From NCBI RefSeq assembly GCF_000682735.1, contig NZ_AWFD01000003.1, positions 62,001 through 126,000 on the forward strand: a DNA stretch of 64,000 nucleotides, in the 5' to 3' direction. Shown here piece by piece: positions 24,964 to 33,327 of this stretch. The translations under genes were made by a program, and so were the position numbers. Numbering within the stretch: position 1 is the first letter of the stretch; each line of letters opens with the position of its first letter. The notes beneath the pieces are model-generated. The model had not been told where the DNA came from. It did no database searches and worked only from the letters and a program-made list of their open reading frames with translations. The DNA is from Hyphomonas sp. CY54-11-8 (GTDB lineage: Bacteria; Pseudomonadota; Alphaproteobacteria; Caulobacterales; Hyphomonadaceae).

Positions 24964-25743
24964 ATGAAAGATCGTATCCTGCCGCTTGAAGGCGTTCGCA
25001 ATTTCCGGGATTTCGGGGGCTATGCCTCGCGTCATGGGGGCCGTGTAAAGCCCGGGCGGCTGTTCCGCTCCGGTCATTACGCCGAGGCCACGCATGGCGA
25101 TCTGCAGCAGATACGGCAGAAACGGATCGCCGTGCAGGCAGATTTGCGCCGCCCCGACGAGCGTGAGCGCCAGCCGGGCAAATGGTCCGCCCCGATGACC
25201 ATCACCCATGATGGCGGCCGCGAGCATGAAGCGCCGCACCACCAGTTCCTGACAAAAGTCGAGGCCGACGCCGAAAAGGCCGAAGCCTGGATGACCGACT
25301 ATTACCGCGTTGCCCCGTTCAAGGCGCACCACCGGGAGCTGTTCGCCACCTGGTTCGGCCATCTGGCGGAACTGAAAGACGATGAAGCAGGCCTCGTGAA
25401 CTGCGCTGCGGGCAAGGACCGCACCGGCATTCTCTGCGCGCTGACCCATCATGTGCTGGGCGTCTCGCAGGAGGACATCCACGCCGACTACATCCTCACC
25501 AATGTGGCCGTGGATGTGGACGGGCGTCTCGGCGAGATCGCGACCATGTTCAACGCGCATATCGGCAAGAATTACGAGCCGGAAGTCTTCCGCCCCTTCA
25601 TCGGCGTGCGGCTACCCTATCTCGAAACCGCCATGGCAACGATCATCGGCGAAGTCGGCTCCGTCGATGCCTACCTCACCGAAACCCTCGGTGTGACACC
25701 CGCCCAGCAGGACACCATCCGCGAGAAGCTGCTGGAGGGATAA
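24964..25743 (+). CDS. Tyrosine-protein phosphatase (PtpB-like family)
   Basis: A 259-residue phosphatase of the Y_phosphatase3 family. It opens with the family start block (LPLEGVRNFRDFGGY) and has the P-loop at residues 147-153, CAAGKDR, with Cys147 as nucleophile and Arg153 binding phosphate. The residue before the Cys is Asn rather than the usual His. Such enzymes remove phosphate from tyrosine or phosphoinositide-like substrates. The spacing to dnaX (55 bases) does not force co-transcription. Confidence 0.85.
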   Translation: MKDRILPLEGVRNFRDFGGYASRHGGRVKPGRLFRSGHYAEATHGDLQQIRQKRIAVQADLRRPDERERQPGKWSAPMTITHDGGREHEAPHHQFLTKVEADAEKAEAWMTDYYRVAPFKAHHRELFATWFGHLAELKDDEAGLVNCAAGKDRTGILCALTHHVLGVSQEDIHADYILTNVAVDVDGRLGEIATMFNAHIGKNYEPEVFRPFIGVRLPYLETAMATIIGEVGSVDAYLTETLGVTPAQQDTIREKLLEG

Positions 25744-25798
25744 GGCGAGTCATCCGCCCCATTGGCCCGGACCCCGGCAGGGGCTAAGGTCCCGACCA

Positions 25799-27502
25799 AT
25801 GAGCGAGATCGATTCCGATACCGAGCGCGATGACGCGACCTTCTCCATGTTCGGGGAAGACGAGGCCCCGGCAAAGCCCGGCGCCTATGAAGTGCTCGCC
25901 CGGAAATACCGGCCCCGCACCTTCGAGGACCTGATCGGCCAGGAGGCGATGGTCCGCACGCTCCGCAACGCGTTCGAGACCGGCCGGATCGCCCATGCCT
26001 TCATGCTGACCGGCGTGCGCGGCATCGGCAAGACGACCACCGCCCGCCTGCTGGCGCGCGCGCTGAACTACACCTCCGCCGACCATGACGGCCCCTCGGT
26101 GAACCTGAAACCGCTGGGCGAGCATTGCGAGGCGATCATGGCCTCGCGCCATCCGGACGTGCTGGAGCTGGACGCCGCCAGCCGCACCGGTGTCGCCGAC
26201 ATGCGAGACCTGCTGGACGGCGCCCGCTACGCACCGGTCTCTGCCAAGTACAAAGTCTACATCATTGACGAAGTGCACATGCTGTCGAACGCCAGCTTCA
26301 ACGCGCTGCTGAAGACGCTGGAAGAGCCGCCGCCGCATGTGAAGTTCATTTTCGCGACCACCGAGATCCGCAAGGTGCCGGTCACGGTCCTCTCCCGCTG
26401 CCAGCGGTTTGACCTGAAGCGGCTGGAGCCGGCGGCGCTGGCGATGCATCTGGGGCGTATCGCAAAGAACGAGGGCGCAACCGTTTCCGAAGAGGGCCTC
26501 GCCCTGATCGCGCGGGCCGCCGAAGGCTCGGTCCGGGACGGGCTCTCTATTCTCGATCAGGCCATTGTGCAGACGATGGATGGGGAGGCTGTTACCGGCG
26601 CAGCCGTCCGGGATATGCTGGGGCTCGGCGACCGGGGCCGCCTGATGGATGCCTTCGAGAAAGCCATCGCAGGCGAGGCGAAGGCCGCGCTGGAAGAAGT
26701 GCAGGATCAGGTGCGCGGCGGGGCAGACCCGGCGGTCGTCCTGAAAGACCTGCTCGAAATCGCTGCCGACATTTCCATCGCGCAGGCGACGGGAGACGAC
26801 TACCAGCCTGGCGGCCCGGCCGACTGGGTGGAACGCACCCGTGCCATGGCCCAGCGCCTGACGCCGGCCGAAGCGTCCCGCACCTGGCAGATCCTGCTCT
26901 CCGGTTATAATGTGCTGCAGGTCGCGCCAGACCCGGCCACTGCGCTCAACATGGTGATCCTGCGCCTTGTCGCATCCGCCGGTCTTCCGTCCCCGGAAGA
27001 AGCGGCCCGCATGATCGCGGAGGGCAAAGCTTCGCCGGGAAAGCCTGAATCACAGGCTGAGGCCCCGCCCGATGCCGGCGGGCTGGACAACTTTGACAGC
27101 ATCCTCGCGCATCTGACCGCCCTTAGGGAGATCAATCTCCAGGTCGAGATGGAGCGCTATATCAAACCCGGCCCGATCCGGTATGGCCACTTCACCTGCG
27201 AGCTGGAAGCCGCCGCACCGCCCGACGTGCTGGCCCGGCTGAAGAGCTTCCTTGAACGCCAGACGGGCGATGACTGGGTTGTGGAGCAGATCCGCGGCGG
27301 AGCGGAAACCGTGCGCGCCGCTGAGATCCGCACCAAGGAAGAACGCTTCGCGGCGGCGGCAGCACATCCGATCATTGCGGCGGCCTTGAACAGCCTGCCG
27401 GGCGCCACCATTGTGGATGTTGTCGACGAGGACCGGGCAAGCCTTGACATCCCCGCCGATGCCGAAAACGTCATAGACCTGAACTCACGCCGCCAAGCCT
27501 GA
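25799..27502 (+). CDS. dnaX: DNA polymerase III subunits gamma/tau
   Basis: A 567-residue clamp-loader ATPase. Walker A is GVRGIGKTT, Walker B/DEAD-like is DEVHM, and the SRC motif (LSRCQ) supplies the arginine finger. Compared with E. coli there is an N-terminal extension of about 28 acidic residues, and the zinc module keeps only one of four Cys (GEHCEAI). Domain III and a C-terminal tau-like part (about 380-567) follow. It overlaps no other gene; ybaB starts 11 bases downstream, as in many bacteria, though recR does not follow. Confidence 0.94.
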   Translation: MSEIDSDTERDDATFSMFGEDEAPAKPGAYEVLARKYRPRTFEDLIGQEAMVRTLRNAFETGRIAHAFMLTGVRGIGKTTTARLLARALNYTSADHDGPSVNLKPLGEHCEAIMASRHPDVLELDAASRTGVADMRDLLDGARYAPVSAKYKVYIIDEVHMLSNASFNALLKTLEEPPPHVKFIFATTEIRKVPVTVLSRCQRFDLKRLEPAALAMHLGRIAKNEGATVSEEGLALIARAAEGSVRDGLSILDQAIVQTMDGEAVTGAAVRDMLGLGDRGRLMDAFEKAIAGEAKAALEEVQDQVRGGADPAVVLKDLLEIAADISIAQATGDDYQPGGPADWVERTRAMAQRLTPAEASRTWQILLSGYNVLQVAPDPATALNMVILRLVASAGLPSPEEAARMIAEGKASPGKPESQAEAPPDAGGLDNFDSILAHLTALREINLQVEMERYIKPGPIRYGHFTCELEAAAPPDVLARLKSFLERQTGDDWVVEQIRGGAETVRAAEIRTKEERFAAAAAHPIIAAALNSLPGATIVDVVDEDRASLDIPADAENVIDLNSRRQA

Positions 27503-27513
27503 AGGACCCGACA

Positions 27514-27837
27514 ATGAAAGACCTCGCCAAGATCATGCAGCAGGCCCAGCAGATGCAGGGCAAGATGCAGGAAGTGCAGGCCAAGATCGAGTCGACCGAA
27601 GCTGATGGCGTGGCCGGGGCAGGCCTTGTGAAAGTGCGCCTGCGCGGCAAGGGGGAGCTCGTCTCCCTCAGCATTGATCCGAGCCTGATGGGCGACGAGC
27701 CGGAAATCCTTGAAGACCTGATCAAGGCCGCCCATGCCGACGCCCGCCGCCGCCTCGACGAGGCGATGGAAGCGGCCATGAAGGAAGCCACTGCCGGCTT
27801 CGGCGGCATGATGCCGGGCTTCAAACTGCCGTTTTAG
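27514..27837 (+). CDS. ybaB: YbaB/EbfC nucleoid-associated protein
   Basis: A 107-residue DNA-binding dimer. It shows the family layout: an N-terminal helix rich in Met/Gln (MKDLAKIMQQAQQMQGKM), a central strand region with GAGLVKVRLRGKGELVSLSIDP, and a C-terminal helix with Met/Gly tail. A GAAGGA Shine-Dalgarno precedes the ATG. It lies 11 bases after dnaX, the conserved arrangement. Confidence 0.93.
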   Translation: MKDLAKIMQQAQQMQGKMQEVQAKIESTEADGVAGAGLVKVRLRGKGELVSLSIDPSLMGDEPEILEDLIKAAHADARRRLDEAMEAAMKEATAGFGGMMPGFKLPF

Positions 27838-27852
27838 TCGACAGCTACATTC

Positions 27853-27867
27853 GTTCCGTATATGTTC
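27853..27867. promoter_or_regulatory. LexA-type SOS box upstream of rmuC
   Basis: GTTCCGTATATGTTC is an exact GTTC-N7-GTTC direct repeat with an AT-rich centre, the alphaproteobacterial LexA box. It lies 26 bases before the rmuC start. Confidence 0.6.
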
Positions 27868-27893
27868 CTCTGGAATCATGCCAGAGAGGCTGA

Positions 27894-29234
27894 ATGGAAC
27901 CGATCGTCACCATTGCCGGGCAGAATTTTGATCTTGCCCACCTGATCCTCTTCTTCCTCGCCCTCGGGGCAGGCGTAATCGCGTGGATGCAGCTCAGCAC
28001 GGCGCAGCAGAAGGCCGAGCGGCTGACTCTGGACCTGGAGCGCGCCACCGATGAGCGCGAAGCGGCGTTGCAGCGCGCTCAGACACTGGAATCGGTCGCC
28101 CGCGAAGCCGAGATCGCGCTGGCCGAGGCCAGGGCCCGCAGCGCCGAGGACGAGAAGAATTTTGCCGACATGGCGCAGGGCGTGCTGCGGCAGGCCAATG
28201 CCCAGTTCCTGCAGCTCGCGAACGAGACGTTCGAGAAGCACAAGGAAGGCGCGCAGGGCCAGCTGAAGGAGCTGATCAAGCCCATCGGCGAGAATTTCGA
28301 CGCCTTCAAGAAACGCGTGGACGAGATCGAGAAAGTCCGCACCGAGGACAAGTCGGCCATCCAGGAACAGGTGAAGGCGATCCATGAGAGCCTGAAGCTG
28401 AACACGACCGAAACAGGCAAGCTGGTCAGCGCGCTGACGGCCCCGAAAGGTGGCGGGCGCTGGGGGGAGATGACGCTCCGCAATGTGATGGAGCAGGCGG
28501 GCCTTTCGGCGCATTGCGACTTTTCTGAGCAGGTGCACGACGATACCGAAGCGGGCCGTCAACGCCCGGACGCAGTGATCCACCTGCCGGGCGAACGGCA
28601 GATCGTGGTCGATTCCAAGGTCTCGCTGGCCTCGTACATGGCGGCGGTAAATGCCGAGGACCCGGCCGAACGCGCCGCGCACCTGAAGGCTCATGCGGCC
28701 AGCGTCCAGCGCCACGTGAATACGCTCGCTTCCAAGGACTATCAGTCAAATCTCGGCAACCGGTTCGACTACATCGCCATGTTCATTCCGGGGGAGAATT
28801 TCTTCGCTGCTGCGTTGGAACATTCTCCTGACCTGATCGAGAAGGCGATGAGCCGGTCCGTGATCGTGACCACGCCGACGACGCTGATCGCGCTCGCGCG
28901 CACGGTGGCCCATCTCTGGCGCCAGCACCAGATGAACGAGAACGCCATGGAGGCCGCGCATCTCGGTGCAGACCTCTACACCCGCATGGGCGTGATGCTG
29001 GGTCATATCGAAAAGCTCGGCAAATCGCTGAACGGCTCGGTCGACCATTTCAATTCCATGATGGGCTCTTTCGACAAGCGCGTGCTGCCGACATTGCGCA
29101 AGTTCGAGGACATGAAGATCGCCCCGCCGAACAAGACCCCGGCAGAACCGAAGCCCATCGAATCCCGCGCAAACACGCCGGAAAGCGGCCAATTGGACTT
29201 CGGAGACCCGAAACGTCTGCCAGCAGCGGAATGA
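27894..29234 (+). CDS. rmuC: DNA recombination protein RmuC
   Basis: A 446-residue protein anchored by one N-terminal membrane helix (LILFFLALGAGVIAWMQL), followed by about 100 residues of coiled coil and then the RmuC nuclease-like domain with GGGRWGEMTLRNVMEQAGL, DAVIHLPGERQIVVDSKVSL and YIAMFIPGENFFAAAL. RmuC limits inversions and recombination and has been tied to defence against foreign DNA. A LexA-type box just upstream suggests SOS induction. It is separated from ybaB by only 56 bases but has its own promoter signal. Confidence 0.93.
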   Translation: MEPIVTIAGQNFDLAHLILFFLALGAGVIAWMQLSTAQQKAERLTLDLERATDEREAALQRAQTLESVAREAEIALAEARARSAEDEKNFADMAQGVLRQANAQFLQLANETFEKHKEGAQGQLKELIKPIGENFDAFKKRVDEIEKVRTEDKSAIQEQVKAIHESLKLNTTETGKLVSALTAPKGGGRWGEMTLRNVMEQAGLSAHCDFSEQVHDDTEAGRQRPDAVIHLPGERQIVVDSKVSLASYMAAVNAEDPAERAAHLKAHAASVQRHVNTLASKDYQSNLGNRFDYIAMFIPGENFFAAALEHSPDLIEKAMSRSVIVTTPTTLIALARTVAHLWRQHQMNENAMEAAHLGADLYTRMGVMLGHIEKLGKSLNGSVDHFNSMMGSFDKRVLPTLRKFEDMKIAPPNKTPAEPKPIESRANTPESGQLDFGDPKRLPAAE

Positions 29235-29279
29235 TGGCAGGCCGTTGACCGGGCGAGGGCGCGCGCCTATCTGAAAATC

Positions 29280-29810
29280 ATGGCTATTCGCGAAATCCTC
29301 ACTGTTCCTGATCCGCGCCTCAAAGAGGTGTCAAAGCCCGTTGAGGGCGGCGTCACCGACGAGATCCGCGCGCTCATGGATGACATGCTGGAAACCATGT
29401 ACGACGCGCCGGGCATTGGCCTTGCCGCGATCCAGATCGGCGTGCCGCTGCGCGTTATCGTGATGGACCTCGCCAAGGAAGGCGAGGAGCCTCAGCCGCG
29501 CTATTTCGTGAACCCGGAAATCGTCGAGACCGTGGAAGAAACCCAGCCCTATGAAGAGGGCTGCCTCTCTGTGCCGGACATTTTCGACGAGGTCGAACGT
29601 CCCTCCAAATGCCTCATCCGCTATCTCGATTATGATGGCTTCAAGATCGAGGAATGGGCCGAGGATCTCTACGCGGTCTGCATCCAGCACGAGATGGACC
29701 ATCTCGAAGGCACGCTGTTCATCGACTATCTGTCGCGCCTCAAGCGCCAGCGCGCGATCGACAAGGTGAAGAAGGCAACCAAGCGTAAAATCCGCGAAGA
29801 CGCCGCCTGA
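29280..29810 (+). CDS. def: Peptide deformylase
   Basis: A 176-residue metalloenzyme that removes the formyl group from nascent proteins. All three motifs are present: GIGLAAIQ (Gln52), EGCLS (Cys95) and QHEMDH (His137, Glu138, His141). The Lys/Arg-rich tail after residue 150 is typical of class I enzymes. It belongs with fmt (30902), but a quinone-oxidoreductase gene has come between them. Confidence 0.95.
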   Translation: MAIREILTVPDPRLKEVSKPVEGGVTDEIRALMDDMLETMYDAPGIGLAAIQIGVPLRVIVMDLAKEGEEPQPRYFVNPEIVETVEETQPYEEGCLSVPDIFDEVERPSKCLIRYLDYDGFKIEEWAEDLYAVCIQHEMDHLEGTLFIDYLSRLKRQRAIDKVKKATKRKIREDAA

Positions 29811-29855
29811 TCGCCCGGATCAGCGCAGGACGCCCAGCCTTGTGAGGATCCCACC

Positions 29856-30845
29856 GTGAAAGCCGTTGTCGCCGAGACGCTCGAGTCGCTCGAAAGCTAC
29901 CAGTTCAAGGACGTCGAAACACCTGCGCCGAAAAAAGGCCAGGTACTGATCCGCGTGGCTGCGTGCGGCGTCGGCTATGTCGATGCGCTGGTTGCGTTGG
30001 GGCGCTACCAGGTCAAACCACCGCTGCCGCACACACCGGGCCGAGAGGTCTCTGGCATCGTCGAAGCGGTCGGAGACAGCGTCTCCGGGATCTCCGTGGG
30101 CGACCGGGTCATGACAATGACGGCGAACGGCTTTGCCGAATATGCGCTCGCGCCGGCAGCCATGGTCATCAAGCTTCCGCAGACGATCGGTTTCGTCGAA
30201 GCGGCCAGTCTGCCCCTCAATTACCTGACAGCCCAGCATGGCCTGAAGGATCGCGCCGCTTTGGCAGCAGGTGAGACGGTGCTCGTCTTCGGCGCGGCAG
30301 GCGGTGTCGGGTCTGCAGCGACCCAGGTCGCCAAGGCGCTCGGCGCCCGCGTCATTGCCGCGGCCTCTACGGAAGAGAAGCGTGCCTTCGCGCTGGCGCA
30401 TGGCGCCGACGATGTCATCGACACAGAGCCCGAAGGCTGGCGCGACCGGCTGAAGGCGCTGACTGGCGGCAAGGGACCGGACGTGGTCTTTGATCCTGTC
30501 TGCGGCCCGCTCTTTGAACCTGCCTTCCGGTCACTGCGTTGGCGCGGACGGCACATGGTGGTGGGCTTTGTCGGCGGTCCGATCCCGGCGCTGCCGTCAA
30601 ACCTCACGCTGATGAAGGGCGCGGCCCTGATGGGCGTCGATGTCCGCCAGCATCTCGAATATGAGCTGCCTCAGGCGATTGCTGCCCTGCAGGAAATTGC
30701 GGGCTGGGCAGCTGACGGAAAGATCCGTCCACCTGTCGGCAAGGTCTACCCGTTCAGCCAGTTCGGCGAGGCCATGGTCTTCGCCCTTTCCGGCAAGGGC
30801 GCTGGCAAGGTCGTGCTCGAAGTCGCGCCAAATGGCGGCGCCTGA
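29856..30845 (+). CDS. NADPH:quinone oxidoreductase-like MDR protein
   Basis: A 329-residue medium-chain dehydrogenase/reductase without zinc ligands, of the quinone reductase type. The N-terminal GroES-like fold has HTPGREVSGIVEAVG. The nucleotide-binding motif is GAAGGVGSAATQVAKALGA. These enzymes reduce quinones or enones with NADPH. The start is GTG with GAGGA 8 bases upstream. It sits between def and fmt, normally adjacent, and codes in the same direction. Confidence 0.85.
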   Translation: MKAVVAETLESLESYQFKDVETPAPKKGQVLIRVAACGVGYVDALVALGRYQVKPPLPHTPGREVSGIVEAVGDSVSGISVGDRVMTMTANGFAEYALAPAAMVIKLPQTIGFVEAASLPLNYLTAQHGLKDRAALAAGETVLVFGAAGGVGSAATQVAKALGARVIAAASTEEKRAFALAHGADDVIDTEPEGWRDRLKALTGGKGPDVVFDPVCGPLFEPAFRSLRWRGRHMVVGFVGGPIPALPSNLTLMKGAALMGVDVRQHLEYELPQAIAALQEIAGWAADGKIRPPVGKVYPFSQFGEAMVFALSGKGAGKVVLEVAPNGGA

Positions 30846-30901
30846 GACCGGCGGCAGCCTGCCGCTTTGCAAGCCCTTGATTAACCGATAAGTCCGCGCC
30901 C

Positions 30902-31855
30902 ATGACCAACCCGCTCCGCATCGCCTTTATGGGAAGCCCTGATATTGCCGTTGGCGTGCTGAAAGCGCTGATCGCGGCCGGGCACGACATTGCCTGCGTC
31001 TATTCCCAGCCGCCGCGCCCCGCCGGCCGTGGCAGGAAGCTGATGCCAACGGCTGTCCACGCTTTTGCCGAATCGCGGGGGCTGGAAGTCCGCACACCGA
31101 AAAGTCTGAAGAAAGAACCGGAGCAGGAAGCATTCGCTGCGCTCGGCCTCGATGCCGCCGTGGTCGTTGCCTTTGGCCTGATCCTGCCGCAGGCGATCCT
31201 CGATGCCCCGCGCCTTGGCTGCCTCAACATGCACGCCTCGATCCTGCCGCGCTGGCGGGGCGCCGCGCCGATCCAGCGCGCCATCATGGCGGGCGACACG
31301 GAAACCGGCGTCGATGCCATGCTGATGGATGCCGGGCTTGATACCGGTCCGGTGCTCGCCTCGCGCCGCACACCGATCACCACCGAAGACACCGCCGGCA
31401 GCGTGCATGACCGGCTGGCGGACCTCGCCGCAGAGCTTGCCCCTTACGCGCTGGCCGGCCTTGCCGATGGCAGCCTGACGCCCCGGCCACAGCGGGAAGA
31501 GGGGATCACATATGCCCACAAGCTGGGCCCGTCAGATCAGAAGGTCGACTGGACCCGCCCGGCGCGTGAGGTGGACTGCCAGATCCGGGGGCTGTCACCG
31601 TTCCCGGGCGCGTGGTGCGAATGGACCCCGCCGGGCAGCGCAACGCCAGTGCGTCTGAAGCTGCTCAATTCCCGGCTTTCAGGCCGCGAAACGTCCGCGC
31701 CTGCGGGCATGGTGCTGGACGACAATCTGCTGGTCGCTTGCGGGGACGGCAGCGCCGTGCGCCTGACGCGCCTGCAGAAACCGGGCGGAAAGCCGCTCGA
31801 CTCGGATGTCTTCCTGAATGGCCAGCCGATCCCTCCGGACACGATGCTTGTCTGA
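30902..31855 (+). CDS. fmt: Methionyl-tRNA formyltransferase
   Basis: A 317-residue enzyme that formylates initiator Met-tRNA using 10-formyl-tetrahydrofolate. The first domain has the start strand RIAFMGSPDIA, the folate-site LNMHASILPRWRGAAPI, and the catalytic Asp in the GLDTGP block. The C-terminal domain (about 205 on) is the tRNA-binding OB-like fold. It reverses the def reaction for initiation, which explains the usual def-fmt pairing. About 170 bases of non-coding sequence follow, with a small inverted repeat. Confidence 0.95.
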   Translation: MTNPLRIAFMGSPDIAVGVLKALIAAGHDIACVYSQPPRPAGRGRKLMPTAVHAFAESRGLEVRTPKSLKKEPEQEAFAALGLDAAVVVAFGLILPQAILDAPRLGCLNMHASILPRWRGAAPIQRAIMAGDTETGVDAMLMDAGLDTGPVLASRRTPITTEDTAGSVHDRLADLAAELAPYALAGLADGSLTPRPQREEGITYAHKLGPSDQKVDWTRPAREVDCQIRGLSPFPGAWCEWTPPGSATPVRLKLLNSRLSGRETSAPAGMVLDDNLLVACGDGSAVRLTRLQKPGGKPLDSDVFLNGQPIPPDTMLV

Positions 31856-31880
31856 GCAAATGTAATTTCTGCGTGTGTTT

Positions 31881-31906
31881 AGAACTGTTGCAACTTCACC
31901 AGTTCT
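31881..31906. repeat. Inverted repeat after fmt
   Basis: AGAACTG and CAGTTCT are perfect 7-base arms around a 12-base loop, 26 bases after the fmt stop. No U-tract follows. It could be a weak terminator of fmt or an operator for the GNAT gene. Confidence 0.35.
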
Positions 31907-32027
31907 AGCCTAGGGTGCAGGAAGTGCTGGGGGGTCAGTGCCGGACGCCAGATTGGTAATATCTAAAGGGGTATGAGGGCCCAGCAGGGTCCCCATGCCT
32001 TGTTGTTGCGACCAGAACGGCCACCAA

Positions 32028-32516
32028 ATGAACAAAACCTGGATCCGCCGGCTGAAGCCTGAAGATCTTGATAAAGTCGCCGCCCTCAACACACTGGCCT
32101 TCGGTGGCACCGAAGAGGCCTCCATTGTGCGGCACCTGCATGCGGATCACGACTCTCTCCTGTCGCTTGTCACACACAGGGGGGATGAACTGGTCGGCCA
32201 TATTGAGTTTTTTCGTATCCTCATAGGTGGAAAGCCGTCTGCTGTCGGGTTGGGGCCGATGAGCGTGCTCCCGGAACTGCAGGGACGGGGAATCGGCAGT
32301 TCACTTGTCCGCATGGGCCTGCTGGTCATGGCCGGGCGGGGCGAGAGTCTGGTCTTCGTGCTCGGGCATCCGGAATTCTATACGAAGCTTGGATTTTCGG
32401 CCGATCTGGCCAAGCCGTTTGTCGCGCCCTGGTCGGGTCCGGCCTTCATGGCGCACGCCATCAATCCGGGCGCACCGGAATCGGGCGAATTGACGTATCC
32501 GGCTGCCTTCGGCTAG
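32028..32516 (+). CDS. GNAT N-acetyltransferase (YhbS-like)
   Basis: A 162-residue acetyltransferase of the GNAT fold. The acetyl-CoA loop is visible as LPELQGRGIGSSLVRMGL, preceded by the strand GLGPMSVLP. The region LGHPEFYTKLGF is typical of the YhbS group. The start at 32028 is chosen because it opens the first strand (WIRRLKPEDLDKV); an upstream in-frame ATG at 31995 is possible. Substrate unknown. It lies 11 bases before truA, so the two are likely co-transcribed, and it interrupts the fmt-truA arrangement common in alphaproteobacteria. Confidence 0.82.
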   Translation: MNKTWIRRLKPEDLDKVAALNTLAFGGTEEASIVRHLHADHDSLLSLVTHRGDELVGHIEFFRILIGGKPSAVGLGPMSVLPELQGRGIGSSLVRMGLLVMAGRGESLVFVLGHPEFYTKLGFSADLAKPFVAPWSGPAFMAHAINPGAPESGELTYPAAFG

Positions 32517-32527
32517 GGGCGGGGCCG

Positions 32528-33280
32528 ATGCCCCGCTACAGACTCCTCATCGAATACCATGGCGGCCCCTTCCAGGGCTGGCAAAAGCTGCCGGATGTGC
32601 CGACGGTCCAGGGCACGCTGGAGGCGGCGGCTGCGCAACTGGATGGCGCTCCCGTCGAGGTGTTCGGCGCGGGCCGTACTGACAGCGGTGTGCACGCGAC
32701 CGGCCAGGTCGCGCATATGGACCTTCAGATCGACCGGGGCCGCAAGGTTGCCGATGCGATGAACTTCCATCTTCGCCCGCACCCGATTGCGGTGCTGAAG
32801 GCGGAGGAAGTCAGCGAAGACTTTCACGCACGCTTCAATGCGACCCAGCGGCATTATCGCTATGTGATCATCAACCGGCGGGCAGACCTCGCGCTGGACC
32901 GGGGGCTTGCTTGGCGGGTGCCGTCAAAACTCAGTGCAGAGAAGATGCACGAGGCCGCACAGGCGCTGGTCGGCACGCATGACTTTACCACCTTCCGCGA
33001 TACAGACTGCCAGGCGCTGACGCCCGTAAAGACGCTGAACGAGATCAGGGTCTGGCGGGAAGGTGAGCGCGTCATCGTTACCTGCCGGGCGCAGAGCTTT
33101 ATCCACCGGCAGGTCCGCTCCATGGTCGGCAGCCTGGTCGATGTCGGCCGGGGCAAGCAACCGGTCAGCTGGATCGCCGATATCCTCGCCGCCGCCGACC
33201 GCACGCAATGTGGCCCTATCGCCCCGGCAGACGGGCTCTACCTGACGCAGGTCGATTACGATCAGGCTGCGCGTTCCTGA
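32528..33280 (+). CDS. truA: tRNA pseudouridine(38-40) synthase
   Basis: A 250-residue enzyme that makes pseudouridine in the anticodon stem-loop. The catalytic Asp52 is in GRTDSGVHATGQVAH. Other family blocks are FHARFNATQRHYRY and the conserved FIHRQVRSMVGSLVDVG near the C-terminus. The length matches E. coli TruA. It is the last gene of the def-fmt-truA group and converges with the APC permease. Confidence 0.95.
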   Translation: MPRYRLLIEYHGGPFQGWQKLPDVPTVQGTLEAAAAQLDGAPVEVFGAGRTDSGVHATGQVAHMDLQIDRGRKVADAMNFHLRPHPIAVLKAEEVSEDFHARFNATQRHYRYVIINRRADLALDRGLAWRVPSKLSAEKMHEAAQALVGTHDFTTFRDTDCQALTPVKTLNEIRVWREGERVIVTCRAQSFIHRQVRSMVGSLVDVGRGKQPVSWIADILAAADRTQCGPIAPADGLYLTQVDYDQAARS

Positions 33281-33327
33281 ACACAGTGAACGGAATTGCG
33301 TATGGAAAGCCCGACGTATTTCGGCTT

